Below are positions 11,562-23,000 of a stretch of DNA of 64,000 bases, piece after piece. The notes beneath the pieces were generated by a model, which made no database searches, had not been told where the DNA came from, and was given only the letters and a program-made list of their open reading frames with translations. This DNA is from Leucaena leucocephala (taxonomy: Eukaryota > Streptophyta > Magnoliopsida > Fabales > Fabaceae). The stretch spans positions 1,989,001 through 2,053,000 of the forward strand of contig CM073536.1 of the NCBI GenBank assembly GCA_037074615.1, written 5' to 3'. The first letter of the stretch is position 1; each line of letters begins with the position of its first letter. The translations under genes were made by a program, and so were the position numbers.

Positions 11562-14529
11562 TTATTCTTTAATTTTTAAGCCAAAGTGTTCCTTCAAAAT
11601 TTCTTTCCTTGTCCTACCAAAACCATTGGCTACCTTTTTCATCTCTTCCAATATCATCCTTTCCTGTCTTATCTGTTCCATCCTCCTGCTAACAGCATCA
11701 GGCAAGACATTAGAATGAGATGAGTGTTGACATGCCCATTCAGACTTCTCCCTGTCCAGTTGCTGATACAAGTTTTGGAGATAACGCTTCTTCCCTTGGA
11801 GTATTTCTTCTGCAATGCTGTATTCTAAAGCCTGTGACTTGCGCAGCTTTTGGAGAACTTGATGGATTTGATCGTCATATTTTGACAAGTCAGGCATATA
11901 ATCATTAGTTTGTGTCCCTGCTGTGACTTCTGAAGGGCATTCATTAACTGCAACTTTCATTTCACTGCCATCATCTGAGAAACCTGTTTAAAAACATAAA
12001 ATATTCAAGAATGACAGTAAGGTCACAAGACAGCTGCATTTTCAACATTAGTATTGGAGAAAGATATCGACGAAAACTTAAATTTACACTTTCGTAAGCA
12101 GCCAACAAGAGCCAAGGCCAATCTTAGCTGGAAGTTATTAATCCTATAGTCCACTAATTATTTGGTCCTCAACTACTAGGTATAATTTAATAGAGTCCAA
12201 AAAAGATTGTGAACACATGAATTATTGGTATAGATAAAAATTTTGTTGCACCTTACTCTCTCTATCAAGTGGATTAAAGACGTTATGCAATGGGCCTGTT
12301 ATTTTCAGGAACTCATGAATTGACTAATTTGTAGGAACTAGAGCTAATTTAGCTTAGCAATTCACAGATCAAAGCTTTGACTATTGTGTAATACAGAGAG
12401 AATATTGTACCTGAATATTGTAAGGAATCCTCATCATCCGCCTTCCAAATATCTTCAAGAAGAGTTCCACATTGAAGCTGATGTAAACAATTAAATGAGT
12501 CATATTGCTGCCTTTATGAGCCTAAGTGAGGGCATGCATGATCATATGCAAGCAAGCTAGATAAATTTCACCTTAAGAATCAATTAACTTAACTATACCT
12601 TTGAAATGGCCAATTCAATACGATTTAGCAGCTCCTTTGCAATCATTCTCTGTGAACCACGCAAGATACTTGCACCAAGATTTAAGATCTTTTCAATGTC
12701 ATCTCTAGAATCAATAGTTTTGCATTTTTGTAGCAGTTCAGTAGCATGAGAAATTAGATCAGTCCTTGCATCACAGTGCCGACAAAGGTACTCGACATCC
12801 AACCCAATGCTTCCTCCAACTGTTCCAGCCATGTGACATCGAATAGCACAATATATGTGAGCAATGTGTCCACACATATAGTCGCCAACCTTCGGTTGGC
12901 ACTTGATGTAACTGTAGCCTCCATATGTTGAATCAACGGTTTTGTAACAAAGAATGCAGCAGCAATCATGGCAAAAACCAGGTTCATTACAGAAAACATC
13001 ACAAGGCAGGTCGGGTAAATATTTTGGTTTTTCTACTGCTGATGTTAGGCTGTCACAATTCTTGTTTATAGCTTGACATACAGCAACATCAGACTGGCAA
13101 TCAGATGGTGAATCTTCTGCTCCTTCGATATCTTCTGCAGCTATAGAATGTTGCTCTGTATTGAATGCCACGCATAACAATATTCATAGTTTAAAACCAA
13201 ATTTTTAATCACCCTGAAAAGGAAAATCAGAATAAAAGCATATACAGATGATAGGCCTTGAGACAGATTTAGGATGGATGAATTTTGGAAATAAGATGAA
13301 AGAAACCTAGGGGGAAAAAATCCTAATCAATCTAACATCCATTGTCAGCCATAAAAGAATATGATTTCTTCCCTGGACAAGTCTTTCGCAATAAAGAAAT
13401 TATCAACATGAGCAATATCCACTATTTAGCCAGCTATTCTGTAATCAACAACTCTGACTAACCATAAAAGCACCGAAAATTGAAATAAAAAGGCAAGCTA
13501 GATGCGCAACGAAGATTGAAATTCAGATGGTGTGGTGGTGAAACAGAAAAAATAAAACATAAAATTTTGTTTTGTGGAGTTAAAAATTTGTTGATAATTG
13601 TTTTCAAATCAAATTATTAGCTTAAATGATCATAAATGAGAAGACCGGAAGATCATGGGGCTAGAGAACCAGATAATTAAGTGCTCATTTTGTTGCAAAA
13701 TTACAAAAATGTCACCGATCATTTCCTCCAAAGGCTGAAAATCTCAGAGAGTTTTGTTTTCAGCCCGTGTTAGAAAATGTTTCTCTTCCTAAAACTCTAT
13801 TAAACACATTTTCAACCATACTTCCTATTTTCATTACAAGCACACTATAGTAAATTATAGTCCGACTCTAACACTCCTGTCGCAAGTGGCATTCAAGTCA
13901 GACGACACTGAAGCTGCATAAAACATAACACTTCTTTTGGTGAGGATAAAATGTGCTGGTTTGCATCCGCATAAATGCGCAATGGGATAAACAAATCTAA
14001 TTAATATTAGAATATATATTTGCCATACCGTTCAACAAGGTCTCACACCAGAGCATCAAAATCAACAGAAACCACCAAAATAACAGAAAGAGGGGTAAAC
14101 GAAAGGAGAAACGGATATGCCAGAGATAGGGTACGAAATCGCAAGTCACTGACCCTTTATAGTGGCAGACTCAGTGGCAATAATCTTCCAGCTGAAAGAA
14201 GCGAAGAATGCATTAAGATCGGTGTCAGGAAAAGACTCTTGAATGTAGCGTTCAATGGACTGCTTGCTGGCGAAAATAATTCTGCGCTTGCTACTCGAGC
14301 CTGGGATGTCGGCTCTGTTTAGACGAGCCGGAAGATACAGGTACCTGTCCCTGAAGTATCCGGAGGAGTGAATTCTTTTACCGGCTCTCCAAGCCCAAAT
14401 ATCGCCGGGATTCGGCCAATTTTCCGGGGCATAAGGCAATCCTTCACCGTACTCAGCCGGCGCCACGGGCCGGAGAATTAAGACCCCCTTAGCTGCAGTG
14501 CCCTTGGTCTCAACTTCTTCAGCCTCCAT
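11562..14529 (-). CDS. PHD finger protein with Oberon-type PHD domain
   Basis: Four exons on minus: 14529-14154, 13155-12599, 12477-12411 and 11983-11562. All borders are GT-AG and phases match (1, 0, 1), giving 473 residues. The N-terminal region (about 1-125, starting MEAEEVETKG) contains YAPENWPNPGDIWAWRAGKR and is followed by an acidic linker. The Cys/His-rich domain (about residues 180-270) contains CDVFCNEPGFCHDCCC, CGHIAHIYCAIRC and YLCRHCD, the arrangement of the Oberon-like PHD finger, which binds zinc and usually reads histone tails. The C-terminal part (about 335-473) is rich in Lys, Glu and Gln and is predicted coiled coil (RRMEQIRQERMILEEMKK). Oberon proteins act in meristem development; this one belongs to a shorter plant relative whose specific role I do not know. 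The only in-frame ATG near the 5' end is at 14529. Confidence 0.85.
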
Positions 14530-17446
14530 CGAATCAGGCTTCCGTGTGCAGAAAATCAACCGCGATAGGCGAATTGATGCGCGTTACAATTGGAGTTTGG
14601 GTTTGAGGAATTTGGAGAAAATATTAGCACTTAGTAGTGCGTAGGGGAGTGTGCCAGGCATTTTTCTATTTTTTCTAGATTCAAAACATTGTATTTTATT
14701 AATGGCGGGAGTAGTATTCTGGATCTGAATTTGCTCAGGGGAGTTTTTTTTTTTTTAAATATTACTTAAACAACAAATAAAATTTTCAATGTATAAAATA
14801 AATAACGAATTGTATTAATTAAAGTAATGAATAAAATAATTAACAACAGGAGACTATCTACACAATCTTTAAAATTCGGTAGGATTTTGTTTTTAAAAAA
14901 CATAGATACTCCTATTATGATAGCTAGTTGTACATACTGCATAATTAGAAGTTGTTGTATACTCTTCTAGTTTTATTATAAATTATTTTTAACATATTTT
15001 ATATAAATTAAAAAAATTAAATCTTATTAATTATACCATAAAATTTAATAATTTTTTAATTATATTTCTATTTAATATATATTACATTAAATATAAATAA
15101 ATAAAAGATAAAACAATATATTTATATAAAAAAATTTCTCTTTATCTTATAAATAGTATTAAAATAAATATTTTTTCTATTTTATAAATTGAATAAGAGG
15201 AATATTATTTTATTTACACATAACACTCTTTTGTTAAAATTAATTCTATCTAAGAAATTGTCCAATACTTAAACATTTATGAATGAGGAAAAAACGCTTG
15301 AACCATTTGGATTGGCATCTTAGTTGATGATTTGATTTATTTTTTGGTTATTTGATTTTTGACCAGTTTTGTAGAGTATTCGTATCGCTATTTTCTTACT
15401 AAGCACATTAACATCTGATATATATGATTTATGTTCGCGAGGTAATTATTTTAGTTTTTTTTAATGAATAGATATTATTTTATTAGAGATAGTTTTATTT
15501 AAAATATTATTAAATATTAAATATAATTATTTTTAATAAAAATTTAAATATTAATTTATTTTATTGTAAGAAATTAATACATTCTAATAAACACAACTTC
15601 TTCTATTTTAATCACATAAATTTAGTAAAACGTCTCCTATAAAATAAAACCAGGGGAGTGCTGTGGAATAGAGGGAGTATATGGTTAATCTGATGTAGCA
15701 TTTCCAGACTTTGATAACGCGGACGCTTCAAAAGCTGACGCGTAGACCACGAGTGTGTTTCTTGCACGCATGCACTGAATGGAAGGAGTATAATAATTAA
15801 TGGAAACTATATTATCCTAATAATTATAAAAATTAGTTAATTTTTTTAATAATCTATAAAATTAAATAAATTAATTAATTTTAATTAATATAAAATTAAT
15901 TAATTTAAATAAATTAATGTATATATAATATAAATTTATTTTAAAAAATTATATTTAATCATAAATAATTAATTTATTTAATTTTTTAAATATCTTAAAA
16001 AATTAACAAATTTTTATAATTAAAACTAAAAAGAATAATTATTTTTTTTTTCGGATACATATAATAATTTATTTATGAGAGAGCCCCTAAAATAATAATT
16101 ATTTATAGGATAATGTATTCATATTCGTTAATGGATTCTTCGTTCGTGTGTTGTCAGTATTCATAATTAATATTAAACAGGGCACAAAAGGACAACAATA
16201 AAAAGATGAAGGCCCTTTTGGTTTATTTTGGAATAAAAATTTATAGATAAAAATAATTTAAAATTAATTCTATATAATAGATTCTAAAAAATAATTTCTA
16301 GAATAAAAATAATTATAAATAAATATTTAGATAATTATTATCATAATAATTTTTATAATTAGTAAATTATCAGTATGAGATCAAATAATAATTATATAAA
16401 GTATAAATTTAAATTTGTTTTTTCTATTTTACTATTAAAATAATAAATAATATCCATAGGTGTGTGTATTTATATATATATACATATTTGAGCTGTAAGC
16501 AAGTAATTTTATGCATATATTTTAAGTTTTTTTGTTTAAATTGTTTCAAAATTATACATGTATTTTTGTGATAAATTACACTTGTCCACATTCTATGAAT
16601 TTTTTTACTAAGTGAATTTTATTATACATATATAATTTATAATTTTGAACAAATATCTAATCGTCCGTTACTGGTAAAATCAGCTTTGAGCTGTAAGTGA
16701 GCCGAACTAGTTACGTGTACCGTATGTGGCTGTTCAAATTGTGGAAGAATACAATGTTTTTGTCTACCCTCATTCATATTTTGCGTGTTTAAATTGGAAG
16801 ATTATTATATTAACTTGGTAGAACATTTCCTGATAACCGTAGTATTAGTGTATTAAGTACGCTATTAATAAGCTAATTAAGCATGCCTCAGTTCAGATTA
16901 ATTGCAATAATTCCAAGTTGATATTCCCCTAAATCACTCAGAGAAAGTACTTGAGTTTTTTTACAAATCTTGGGATTATCTGCTGAAATATGCTTAGTCT
17001 TTGAGTTTTTTATCATCAAGTACTGTATATAGTTCATCAGCTGGAATCATCAGTGTTTATTAAGTGTTTAATTTAATTATAGTATCGTATTCTTGTTACG
17101 TAAGCTTTTTCTCGTGCACCGTCGTCGTCGTCACCACTGCAAGCTTGCAATCTGAAAAGCAAGAAAGACTAGAATCTGCATTTCAACAAAATGATCCTTT
17201 AAAATATCTGACGCCTATATCGATCTTTCCATCTCCAAGAACCAAAATCTAAGGCGCATGCAATGACGATGAATTATCTAAACGCCATGATTAACTCGGC
17301 CTAAGTTTACTGAAAAGAACTATCCCTGCTTTTTTTCTAAAGAAAAAAGAAAGAACATAGCAGATTCAATGATCACGGGTAACCAATGACCAAATGTACC
17401 CCTGAAACTGACTATTGTTTTTTTCTTTTTGTAGAAGCGGTGGCTC
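14530..17446. other. AT-rich intergenic region
   Basis: About 2.9 kb of extremely AT-rich sequence between the PHD gene promoter and the end of the FLZ locus. No coding frame is convincing. A probable insertion bounded by 9-bp direct repeats (14736-15659) is listed separately. The segment from about 16205 starts ggcccttttggttta, similar to the ends of small plant DNA elements, but its other end is not clear. Confidence 0.4.
14736..15659. mobile_element. Possible insertion flanked by a 9-bp direct repeat
   Basis: The GC-rich 9-mer caggggagt occurs at 14736-14744 and again at 15651-15659, with about 900 bp of AT-rich sequence between. Nine-base duplications are typical of Mutator-like elements. 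No terminal inverted repeat is visible, so it could be a non-TIR MULE remnant or a chance repeat. Confidence 0.3.
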
Positions 17447-18323
17447 TTAACTTTGTCCCTCAGCCGCCACACTCAAAAGTTCCGACTTCTTTACGGCGGC
17501 TACCTTCATAAAATCCCGTTCGTCCGCCATCTGTCTTCCTGCATACCTGCATTGAGCGCTGCAGAACGCTCTCTCGCCCCTGAAATACAAAATAAACTCC
17601 TTTTGAACCATTAACGTAACAGAGTTATTCTCACTTTGATTCGTAATATTCAACAATATTTCTGTATCCAGTTTGATATGAATATCAGATAGGTATTACC
17701 TCAACATGAAGATGTCATCTTGCAGTCCAATGCTTTCCTTACAGAAAAAACATATGCTCAGAAAAGTATCCGAAGGATACACAGGTTGATCCACTTCCTG
17801 CGACGACTCCGAGGATTCATCTTCGAACAAGCTGTTGTGAACAATGCAGTTACTGTATATGAGTGACTCTCGGGTTAGGGCCGTGAACAGTCACCCGAGT
17901 GTACTCCTCAGACATCACCATCTCCCTGACAGACAGAGAGCTTATGATGACCCGAGGAGGACTCCAGGTTCCGACTCGGGACTCTGTTTCGGAGCTCGAC
18001 AAGGTTTCAGGCCATTCAGATGGAGAAAGTAAGGGGGGTGAATAATCAGTCTTAATCTGGAATCCGAACAGAATCCTTGGGTTCGGTTCGGAATCGACAG
18101 AGTTGTCATCCATAAGAGCTCTGACAATTCCCAGACCAACACCTTTTGAGTCGAGTCTGTGCAGAAAGCGTCTGCCCTCAGCTTCTGGTGTCGGGGAAGG
18201 TGGACTGTCGGTGCTGTCGTTTTGAGTATGGAAGATTCTGAAAGCAATATTTCCTAGGAGTCTCAGAGAGTCAAAACAAAAGGTAAAATGTTTCAAACAT
18301 TGTTCAGCTGCTGGAGATGACAT
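17447..18323 (-). pseudogene. FLZ (DUF581) zinc-finger protein gene with a frameshift
   Basis: Two exons on minus, 18323-17700 and 17579-17447, with GT-AG borders and the intron inside the zinc finger, the usual FLZ gene structure. Exon 1 begins MSSPAAEQCLKHFTFCFDSL and has the family blocks KGVGLGIVRALMDD, ILFGFQIK and EEYTRVTVHGPNPRVTHI. Directly after that the frame shifts: the rest of the domain (SNCIV, FLSICFFCKES, DDIFMLR, then in exon 2 GERAFCSAQCRYAG) lies in another frame. The break is in a TA run at 17855-17860; two extra bases would restore one continuous frame of about 252 residues. FLZ proteins bind SnRK1 kinase and regulate energy signalling. It is either a recent pseudogene or a 2-base assembly error. 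Confidence 0.75.
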
Positions 18324-21314
18324 TCTCGCGCTTTCGCGCTGAAACCAGAAAGTCTGAGAAGGAAAGAGGAGAATATAAAAGAGGCCTCAAAAAGGAAAGA
18401 GGAGAATTGAAGAGACTGTGAGAATAGAAGCTATAATTAAATAGACGAACCTATGTAACCTCCGTTTCTGAACCAGACAGAGAACATAAATGAGTAAGCA
18501 GGAAAATTAGGAGAAAAGGATAACTTTTTCCCCGGCTTTCATTTGCCTGTTTCTGACGATAATAGAATCACAGGGTGCTTAAAACGACATGCAACGAGGT
18601 TCACACTAGTCATGATCACGTGACCGGACCTGTATGCATCATCATCAGGCGCCAAGCACTTAATTAATCCAGACTTCTAACTTTGTTCCCTCGTTTAATT
18701 ATCCATTTTAGTGTTTTACATATAATTAATATATATTCTCTCTTTCAGTTTCTCGAACTCGTGTCTTGGAATACTGCTTCACCTGAAACTGCTTCCAACT
18801 GCAGACAAATACCAGTCAAGCCTCACACGAGTAATACCCTCAACTTCCCCACATCAAAACAAAGATCTGAGTGTACGTAATTGATGAAAAGGTTTCTTTC
18901 TCTTCATGCATTAAGCCCTCTGGATTATTTATTTATTTATTTATTTATTTTTAATTATATGCTCTCTGCTTACTTACAGTTACAACAGAGAAAATGAGAG
19001 AGGCATTTCAGAGAGAGCAGAGGAGCAGGGTAACGGTTGGTGGGTTATTTACAAAGAAAAGAGTGATGAATCTGGTCCATAGAATTAGAAATCAGCGGTC
19101 TTGATTGATTTGATAGACCCAGGCTTGCTCACAGCCATGGCGATCTCTAATGTCATTTCCATGTGACAGAGGGAAATGGAGAAACATGAGTTTCTATGTT
19201 TCTGTGTCACAGCAGCAAGGAGCTTACATGGCGTTATAGAGTAACGGGAGTTTCGATCTCTGCGTCACAGTGCGTCAGTGGACAGGATTCCAGAAGTAAG
19301 AACAGATGCAGGCACAAACTCACGAAAAATACGTGTGCTTTTGTTTGCGATGAGTACTACCGTGAGTTTTTGAAATGGGATTTCTGGACATTGTTTTTTT
19401 CTAATTAAGGTTTAATAAACTGAACCATTAAAATCCTTTTTTAAAAATGAGTGCGTATAAATTCAGATAAGACAAATATAATTTGGAATTTTACAAACTT
19501 GAAGAGAAGACCATAAATCGTTGCTTCCGGCCCACGACAACTTGATTTAATATTTTTATTGATGTTATATAGCGACCTTTTTGTTTGTATAATTTGATTT
19601 CATTATTTTATGACTTGATACTTGTTGCCTATTTTTCTATATTATATTTTATAATAATATTAATAATACGAGTGTCCGTACAATGTGGCGTTTCCTTTCA
19701 TTTTTTTAATGTGCGTAAGTTGATTCAAAACCAAGTGTGTTAACCTGCCATGTGAAGAAATTGGACTAAATGAAATGGTAATTCTAATTTGAAACATTCG
19801 AAAATTATATTTCTTGGAAAAACGGCGAGTTTATACGCTATTCTCCTCAAGATGAGTACTGATGACTTCCCTTGCTTTAATTTTCAAATCTCAAAAGTTT
19901 GCTTAGCAGCTTCAAATAAAATGTGAATTGGAGTTCTTGGGAAAGTTGATTTAATTATCCTATAGGTAGATAATTGACAATTTTAGGGCATTAATTACCT
20001 GCGTGCTTTTATTACTTATTCATGACTTTCATGACAAATAGTTAATTAAGTTGTATAACTCCCAGTAACATAATCAGTACTCATAATTTATTATGTGATT
20101 TAATTTTTTAAACTTTAATAATACAATTTAAAAAATTTAATATTATATTATTTATTCGTCTCTATTTTTTTTATTTATTTTGTTCATAAATATAATATCC
20201 AGTTTACCTTTTTTGATATATTAAAGACCCCAAATAAATTATTTAATTATAACTAAATATAATATTTGAATATAAATTTATATTATATATCTTCTAATCT
20301 ATTTAAATTAGTTAACTAATTTTTATGTTAGTTATAATTATTTTTTTTTAATCTATCTAAACAAATATTTGAGTCATATATTAATAAATAGAGATAGTAC
20401 AAGCTAAAAATAAAGAACGGGAACAATTAATTAACCAGCAAAAACATAAGAAAGGAGAAAATGCCATTGTTGATGACGCCATTTTCCAAGGCACAACCAC
20501 AGCGTACTAATGGCCTGATAGCTACAAGCATTGCCTATTACATACAAAAGTGAGAAGGAAAAAAAACGAAACTGCGTGTGCTGTAAGATATTCATGTCTA
20601 TGGAATCCTTCATGGTTTTATTGGGTTTATAATAAATTAATTCAGAAAAATAAAAGAAATTGCGCGGATTACGATTTAGGATGATATAATGTAAATATAT
20701 ATATAGCGAGAACTCGAGCAGAATTATATACACACTTATTTAGAGGCTCAGGATTAGCACAATAGTTTTTCAGCTCGATCCTTATTACATCATTTCTTTC
20801 TCCCCATTATCGATTTTGTGGATTGCGATTTGAGATTAGTGTTTTGTTTGTAGTGACGAGTGACTGAATTTGTTGTCCCTAGATTTAGCGGGAACTTCCC
20901 GAGTACTTGTTCTGTTTTTCTCTCTTCTCTCATATACACCAGTGTTTATGGGTTTGCAAGTTGCTATTTTTTATGTAATCATATCTACCTCTAGCTAGTT
21001 TGAAACTAGTAAGACCTGCGAGTATAAAATTTAGAATACAGAGTGTCATTTATTAGATGGGTGCACGTAGTATAATTATTAACACACGCAACTAAAAGGT
21101 ACGTTAAGCTGTTCATGAAATTATTGAACTCCCCCAGGTATTAGCATAAGCACATTAATAATTGGTGAAAAATGCATAAGCACATTCATTCAGTGCATTA
21201 AATTGTTCAGTACTCCCCCGATAGAATGAGCATATAAAGCTAGACCAAGAAGTAATTAATACTTTCTTCTGGCTTCTGGAAATGATTGATGTGACTGGGC
21301 AAAATCGATTAAGA
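18324..21314. other. Intergenic region, FLZ promoter side
   Basis: The 18324-18500 part is the probable FLZ promoter and leader. A (TTTA)n microsatellite lies at about 18922-18950. From 19400 to 20740 the sequence is AT-rich without coding signal. No gene is recognised up to the GNAT remnant at 21315. Confidence 0.4.
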
Positions 21315-21765
21315 TCAAATAAGCCTATCGGAAGCCAAGAAGCTGTAGATGAGGAAATCCCTAACCTGACCCTTACAACACCCATATTTCCGGAGCAATC
21401 CTTCTTCAGCTAACGCTAGTTTCTGAAGCACCCTCTGAGATCCTTATTGTCAGCGTCCACCAAAGCCTCAATCCTACACAGCTGAGGGAATTGTTTGAAC
21501 ACCAGAGGGATAGCAATCCTTAAAGCCTCCGCCACTATCCCTTTTCCCCAGTGATCCACACCCACAGCATAGCTAGCGTGTGCCCGGCTCCGGTTATCGC
21601 CAGATCGTTCAGACATATGGATCGACGCCATGAATGGGGTATAGCAACCTTCTCTATGAATGGCAGAGCTTCTTCTTTAGTTTTCAATGAGTTCCATCGC
21701 AGATATTGGGCCACTCCATCGTCATCCGCTCATTTCAGCACGTCTACCGCGTCTGAGGGGTTAAA
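21315..21765 (-). pseudogene. GNAT-family N-acetyltransferase pseudogene
   Basis: Minus-strand sequence matches the intronless plant GNAT acetyltransferase family: RPFNPSDAVDVLK, then DDDGVAQYLRWNSLKTKEEA, then PFIEKVAIPHSWRRSICL, SYAVGVDHWGKGIVAEALRI, CRIEALVDADNK, and RKYGCCKGQVRDFLIYSFL. The acetyl-CoA loop region (WGKGIVAEA) is preserved. It is broken in at least three places: a TGA at 21730-21732 where the family has Trp, a small deletion with frameshift after RRSICL, and a 1-base shift after VDADNK. The final stop is at 21315. No complete protein can be made. A tandem 29-bp repeat sits at its 5' end. Confidence 0.85.
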
Positions 21766-21821
21766 TGGTCTCACGGATTTTCCTCATGCATTAATGGTCT
21801 CACGGATTTTCCTCATGCATT
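21764..21821. repeat. Two tandem copies of a 29-bp unit
   Basis: The unit begins aatggtctcacgg and ends cctcatgcatt; copies at 21764-21792 and 21793-21821 are identical by eye. The duplication lies at the 5' edge of the GNAT pseudogene and probably arose by slippage or unequal exchange. Confidence 0.85.
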
Positions 21822-21831
21822 AGTGTGTCCA

Positions 21832-22395
21832 AAATTATCCCGTCTCGAATATTTTAACCCGGTCTCGATAATTTTAGGACGGATCTGTCCCGTTTCAAAA
21901 AAGACCGGATTGAAAAACTATCGAGACGGGATAAAAGGAAGAGTCGGGACGGGTCTCGGCCCGTCTCTCGGGACTCTCGTCCCGTCCCGAACCAATTTTT
22001 TTTAAAAATATTATATTATCCTATCTTTTATATTCTTAGATATTTTTATTTTTATACAGATATTTTTATATTGATATTTTTATTCTTTCTTATTATTATT
22101 TTTTCCCTTATATTGGTAAATTATTATTTTATATAAGGGAGGAATGTTGATATTTAGAGAAAATTGTTGTGACATTTTATATGGAATGATTTATTGAGAT
22201 AATTTTATTATAATATTTTTTTAAAAAAAATTAGGATCGAGAATTTTCGTCTCGTTTCGAACCCGTCTCAGTCCCGTCGAGACCGGGATAAATTCTTGAC
22301 AGAATGGGACACGGGACCCAAAAGTACTGTATTGGGATGAGACACGGGATAGGGTTATCCCGATCTTAACCTGTCCCGTGAACGATCCTAATTCA
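21832..22395. mobile_element. Non-autonomous DNA element with CCCGTC-rich ends
   Basis: Both ends (about 21832-22000 and 22230-22395) are packed with the motif cccgtc/gacggg (for example gggacgggtctcggcccgtc), mostly in opposite orientation, around an AT-rich core. Dense subterminal repeats of one motif are typical of transposase-binding ends of plant hAT or related elements. No open reading frame is present. Exact ends and target duplication were not resolved. Confidence 0.5.
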
Positions 22396-22465
22396 TAGTT
22401 GTATAAATGACCTTTGCAGGTTGGGTTTAATAACAAATACGATAAAAGAATATCGTCCAACTAAT

Positions 22466-22650
22466 ATATAATATCACTGAAATAATTTTATATTTGATAA
22501 AGATATAAGTTTGATTCTCCTGAGGTTTTTTTTTAATAAGTGATATTGTAAGTTCCTGGTAAATGCTCTCTGTGTCTTGAAGCTATGCCTTGACCTTAGT
22601 AGGAGATAGGTGTCAAATTCACCTTTTTGTTTTTGTAAAAAAAAAATCAC
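22466..22650 (+). mobile_element. Degenerate SINE, same family as 25105-25309
   Basis: The 3' body (aataagtgatattgtaag, gctatgccttgacctta, ttcaccttttt, then an A run) aligns with the copy at 25114-25300. A B-box-like aagtttgattctcct precedes it. This copy is more diverged; the ends are approximate. Confidence 0.5.
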
Positions 22651-23000
22651 TCCTCGTTGCTTGAAAGCTAAGTAAGGTTAGTCAACTAGTCAAGCAAGGC
22701 GGGCGGAAGATTATAGATGGAGATGTGAAAAGGCCCATTAGGGGGTGGGCCAATGTTAGATTAAAGCCCAACAATGCAAGCCCATAAAGTAAGGCTCAAA
22801 ATGAAGACCAAGGCTCCGGCTTTCTTACGGTTTTCAGCTATGCATTTGGGAATTGGAAAATTGCAGTAAAAGATCCCAGACATTCACTTAATTGATTATA
22901 AGTCAATCTTGACAGAGATTAAACAAAAATTAAAAGCAGTCCCGCGATCTTTCTTCTAGTTAACAGCTACACTGGTGAACTCCCAAATTTGAGCTCTATA

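Noticed and set aside
21764..21821. CRISPR-like or satellite array
   Set aside because: Only two directly adjoining copies with no spacers; a simple tandem duplication.
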